This document shows, piece by piece, positions 62,229 through 64,000 of a stretch of DNA of 64,000 nucleotides (the first letter of the stretch is position 1; every line of letters starts with the position of its first letter). A program made the translations under genes and the position numbers. Source of the DNA: Desulfomonilia bacterium (GTDB lineage: Bacteria > Desulfobacterota > Desulfomonilia > UBA1062). The notes beneath the pieces are model-generated. The model did no database searches, was not told the origin of the DNA, and was given only the letters and a program-made list of their open reading frames with translations. Location of the stretch: contig DATCTV010000023.1 in NCBI GenBank assembly GCA_036567785.1, forward strand, positions 1 through 64,000, written 5' to 3'.

Positions 62229-63410
62229 TCAGGCCTCCTTTCCCCAAATGGTAGCTATATTGTTGAATCCTGATCCTCCACCTGCATTCTGATAGACATA
62301 TCTGCAGTTCTTGACCTGGCGCTCGCCTGCTTTGCCCATGAGCTGGCGGGCGGTCTCGACATAAGTTGCCGCGCTCACGCCCGAGCCTGTATGGCCGCGT
62401 CCGGGAGCATCACCGATAGTCGACCACGGGATATCACCCCCAAAGGACATGTGGCCTTCAAGGAAGTATTTGCCGCCCTGTCCCGGAGGGGCCACCTCGA
62501 GCCACTCGCATACCAGCGGATGAGCCAGAGGGTAGGCCAGATAACAGTTCCAGAGGCTGACATCATCCTTGGAAATGCCGGCCTGGGCCATGGCCTCCTT
62601 GGCGGTTACACGGAAGCCTTCTTCCACCTTCTTGAAATCCCGCATAACGCAGGTACCGCTGAAATAGCGCACCGAGTCGCCCAGCTTATAGGCGGCCGGA
62701 CGCTTCATCTTTTTTGCATCCTTGGCAGAAACGATGACCATTGCGCAGCCGCCGTCACCCAGAACATTACTCTCACGTTTGTGCAGAGGTGTATTGAGCA
62801 GATCTGAAGACAGGACCTTCTCAACGGACGGCACTTCCTTGCCAAAGAAGAACGAATTGGGGTCTTTGGATGCCCAGCTCCTGAGGGCGGTCACCACCGA
62901 GGCCATCTGCTCGGGCGTGCAGCCCGACTCATACATGAAGCGGTTGGCCATCAGGCCCATGATGATATTGTAGGTGGTGCCATAGGGGTATTCCCATTGC
63001 AGGTCAACACCGGCCTTGGCGAAGAAGTTGATCTGATCGATAAGCGGAATGGTGGAATGAATCGTGACATGCTGCACTATTACAGCCTTTGCCACGCCGC
63101 TAGTTATCCACTGCTCGGCCAGCCGGATGGCGTTCGAAGTTGAAGCCCCGCCGGCATTAACACTGACCGCATCCTTACAGCCCTTGAGGCCGAGTTCTTC
63201 CGGAAGCTTGCCGAAAGAAAGTTCAGCCGCGATCTTGGGCTGGGCCTGAGGGGTTACACTGATGACGCCCTCAATGTCATTTTTGTGAAGCCCTGAGTCC
63301 CTTACCGCCTCCATGCAGGTGTCATAGATGATATCCCAATGCGTGCGCTCAGGCCGGTTGGCAGTCGGAACCTCGCCAATGCCGATGATTGCGATTTTCC
63401 CTTTACTCAT
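62229..63410 (-). CDS. Thiolase-like (SCP-x/Ltp2-type) protein lacking the catalytic Cys
   Basis: 393-aa thiolase-fold protein. The N-terminal IGIGEVPTANRPERT and the C-terminal GHTGSG ... NAGGGSGFNN segments mark the SCP-x/lipid-transfer subgroup. At the nucleophile position a thiolase has Cys; here residues 84-90 read VNAGGAS with none, so normal Claisen thiolysis is unlikely. Ltp2-type members use a DUF35 partner and act as retro-aldolases on beta-hydroxyacyl-CoA, and the next gene encodes such a partner. First gene of the cluster, behind a strong promoter with an operator. Confidence 0.9.
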   Translation of the reverse strand: MSKGKIAIIGIGEVPTANRPERTHWDIIYDTCMEAVRDSGLHKNDIEGVISVTPQAQPKIAAELSFGKLPEELGLKGCKDAVSVNAGGASTSNAIRLAEQWITSGVAKAVIVQHVTIHSTIPLIDQINFFAKAGVDLQWEYPYGTTYNIIMGLMANRFMYESGCTPEQMASVVTALRSWASKDPNSFFFGKEVPSVEKVLSSDLLNTPLHKRESNVLGDGGCAMVIVSAKDAKKMKRPAAYKLGDSVRYFSGTCVMRDFKKVEEGFRVTAKEAMAQAGISKDDVSLWNCYLAYPLAHPLVCEWLEVAPPGQGGKYFLEGHMSFGGDIPWSTIGDAPGRGHTGSGVSAATYVETARQLMGKAGERQVKNCRYVYQNAGGGSGFNNIATIWGKEA

Positions 63411-63462
63411 AAGCTCTCCTTTATCGATGAAATGAGTGTTAATTATTTATAACTTGATAAAC

Positions 63463-63478
63463 AGTACCGTTCGGTACT
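63463..63478. promoter_or_regulatory. Palindromic operator AGTACCG-TT-CGGTACT
   Basis: Seven-base inverted half-sites flank a 2-base centre. The sequence resembles operators of TetR-family repressors. It begins eight bases downstream of the -10 of the thiolase-operon promoter, covering the predicted start site, so binding would block transcription. The regulator gene starting at 63627 is the obvious candidate to bind it. Confidence 0.68.
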
Positions 63479-63485
63479 ATAGTTA

Positions 63486-63514
63486 ATAGTAATCTCATTA
63501 TTCATGTATGTCAA
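63486..63514 (-). promoter_or_regulatory. Sigma-70-type promoter of the catabolic cluster
   Basis: On the minus strand TTGACA (63514-63509) is followed after 17 bases by TACTAT (63491-63486). The -35 is exact and the -10 matches four of six, including both flanking T's. It lies 76 bases before the first ATG of the cluster (63410). Confidence 0.75.
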
Positions 63515-63626
63515 TCGTGTTTTAAAAAATAATTTTTGAATAAGGGATGCAGGCCATATTCCTTGGTAACAGGGCTTTATCGATGATATGGTTTATGAGA
63601 TATTAGAACCAAAAGGAGATGAATTT

Positions 63627-64000
63627 ATGCCGCGACATCCACGGCGCTTGAAAATATCAGAAATAAGCGAACAGACAGGGACAAGTCCCGCCACTATCAG
63701 ATATTACGTCAGAAAGGGTTTGCTGCCCAGGCCTTTGAAGACCGGCAGGACAATGGCTTACTATGACGACATTCATATACAGAGGCTTGAATCCATCAAG
63801 CGGCTGAAAAACGAGGGACACGGCCTGCAATCGATAAAAGAGAACCTCATGTCCAGCACCCAGATAATGCCTGCAGCCAGGAACGAGGTTTTTCATACGC
63901 GAACGCGTGAAACAATTATCACTGCCGCCGTCGAACTATTTCGCGAAAAGGGATATGAGTCCACAAGCATAATGGATATCGCCGGAAGGGCTCATACCGG
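63627..64000 (+). CDS. MerR-TetR fusion transcriptional regulator (cut by window edge)
   Basis: 124 codons are visible. Residues 7-75 form a MerR-type winged helix (LKISEISEQTGTSPATIRYY, then GLLPRP, and RLESIKRLKNEGHGLQSIKE). From about residue 93 a TetR-type helix-turn-helix begins (RETIITAAVELFREKGYEST, then SIMDIAGRAHTG). AAAAGGAG lies upstream of the ATG at 63627. Two DNA-binding domains of different families in one chain are unusual. It is divergent from the catabolic cluster, whose promoter holds a TetR-like palindrome, so it probably controls that cluster in response to a CoA ester or aromatic ligand. The ligand domain lies beyond the window. Confidence 0.85.
   Translation, partial: MPRHPRRLKISEISEQTGTSPATIRYYVRKGLLPRPLKTGRTMAYYDDIHIQRLESIKRLKNEGHGLQSIKENLMSSTQIMPAARNEVFHTRTRETIITAAVELFREKGYESTSIMDIAGRAHT

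Noticed and set aside
1-64000. tRNA, rRNA, CRISPR arrays, cobalamin riboswitch upstream of the corrinoid genes
   Set aside because: Reading both strands I found no cloverleaf with a GTTCRAATC-type T loop, no regular spaced direct repeats and no B12-box; a covariance-model scan would be needed to exclude small RNAs.

Overview
The window reads as chromosome of an anaerobic, probably deltaproteobacterial (Desulfobacterota-like) organism of moderate GC. This is inferred from gene content: an MglA GTPase operon with TPR and PATAN/DUF4388 partners, sigma-54 regulation, a RicT-MetG pair, RecD2, DUF3943, corrinoid methyl transfer and acyl-CoA catabolism. No rRNA, tRNA or CRISPR array was recognised, so the placement is not firm.

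Layout. 1-77 holds the start of a probable IS5-type transposase. 0.2-6 kb: UDP-sugar dehydrogenase, phenylacetate-CoA-ligase-like enzyme, and a pilus module (PilW-like prepilin plus a 714-aa protein joining a PilX-like anchor, a VWA-like region and a PQQ-type propeller) behind a near-consensus sigma-70 promoter. 6-9.4 kb: histidine kinase, lipoprotein and sigma-54 activator in the gene order of enterobacterial GlrK-QseG-GlrR. 9.4-12.7 kb: a CBS protein, a small membrane protein and a large PKD-repeat surface protein with a possible sigma-54 promoter. 12.9-19.3 kb: ricT, metG, purB and a phosphoesterase lipoprotein, with two copies of a dispersed inverted-repeat element.

19.5-23.7 kb is a conspicuously AT-rich operon, nurA-herA-DUF4338 (DruA-like). 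It is a probable anti-phage island without the DruE helicase of canonical Druantia and is the best candidate for an undescribed system. 24-31 kb: FAD oxidoreductase, three hsp20 genes behind a sigma-32-like promoter, thioredoxin reductase, thioredoxin and RecJ. 31-35 kb: the TPR-MglA-TPR-PATAN operon. 35.5-48.5 kb: RecD2, a DUF3943 protein, a C45-type hydrolase, two paralogous sodium:solute symporters around a 66-aa membrane protein, a third repeat copy, a CocE-like hydrolase, a MarC-family protein and a radical SAM protein.

48.5-63.4 kb is a 15-kb minus-strand catabolic cluster: Cys-less thiolase-like protein plus DUF35 partner, enoyl-CoA hydratase, acyl-CoA dehydrogenase, acyl-CoA ligase, OYE-type Fe-S flavoenzyme, amidohydrolase, two MBL hydrolases, three SDRs, a DUF2889 protein, and a corrinoid protein with a UroD-type methyltransferase. 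Together they could activate an acid as its CoA ester, shorten its side chain and remove methyl groups to a corrinoid; a methoxylated phenylpropanoid-like substrate fits but is unproven. A strong promoter with an overlapping palindromic operator precedes the cluster, and a divergent regulator fusing MerR-type and TetR-type DNA-binding domains begins at the right edge.
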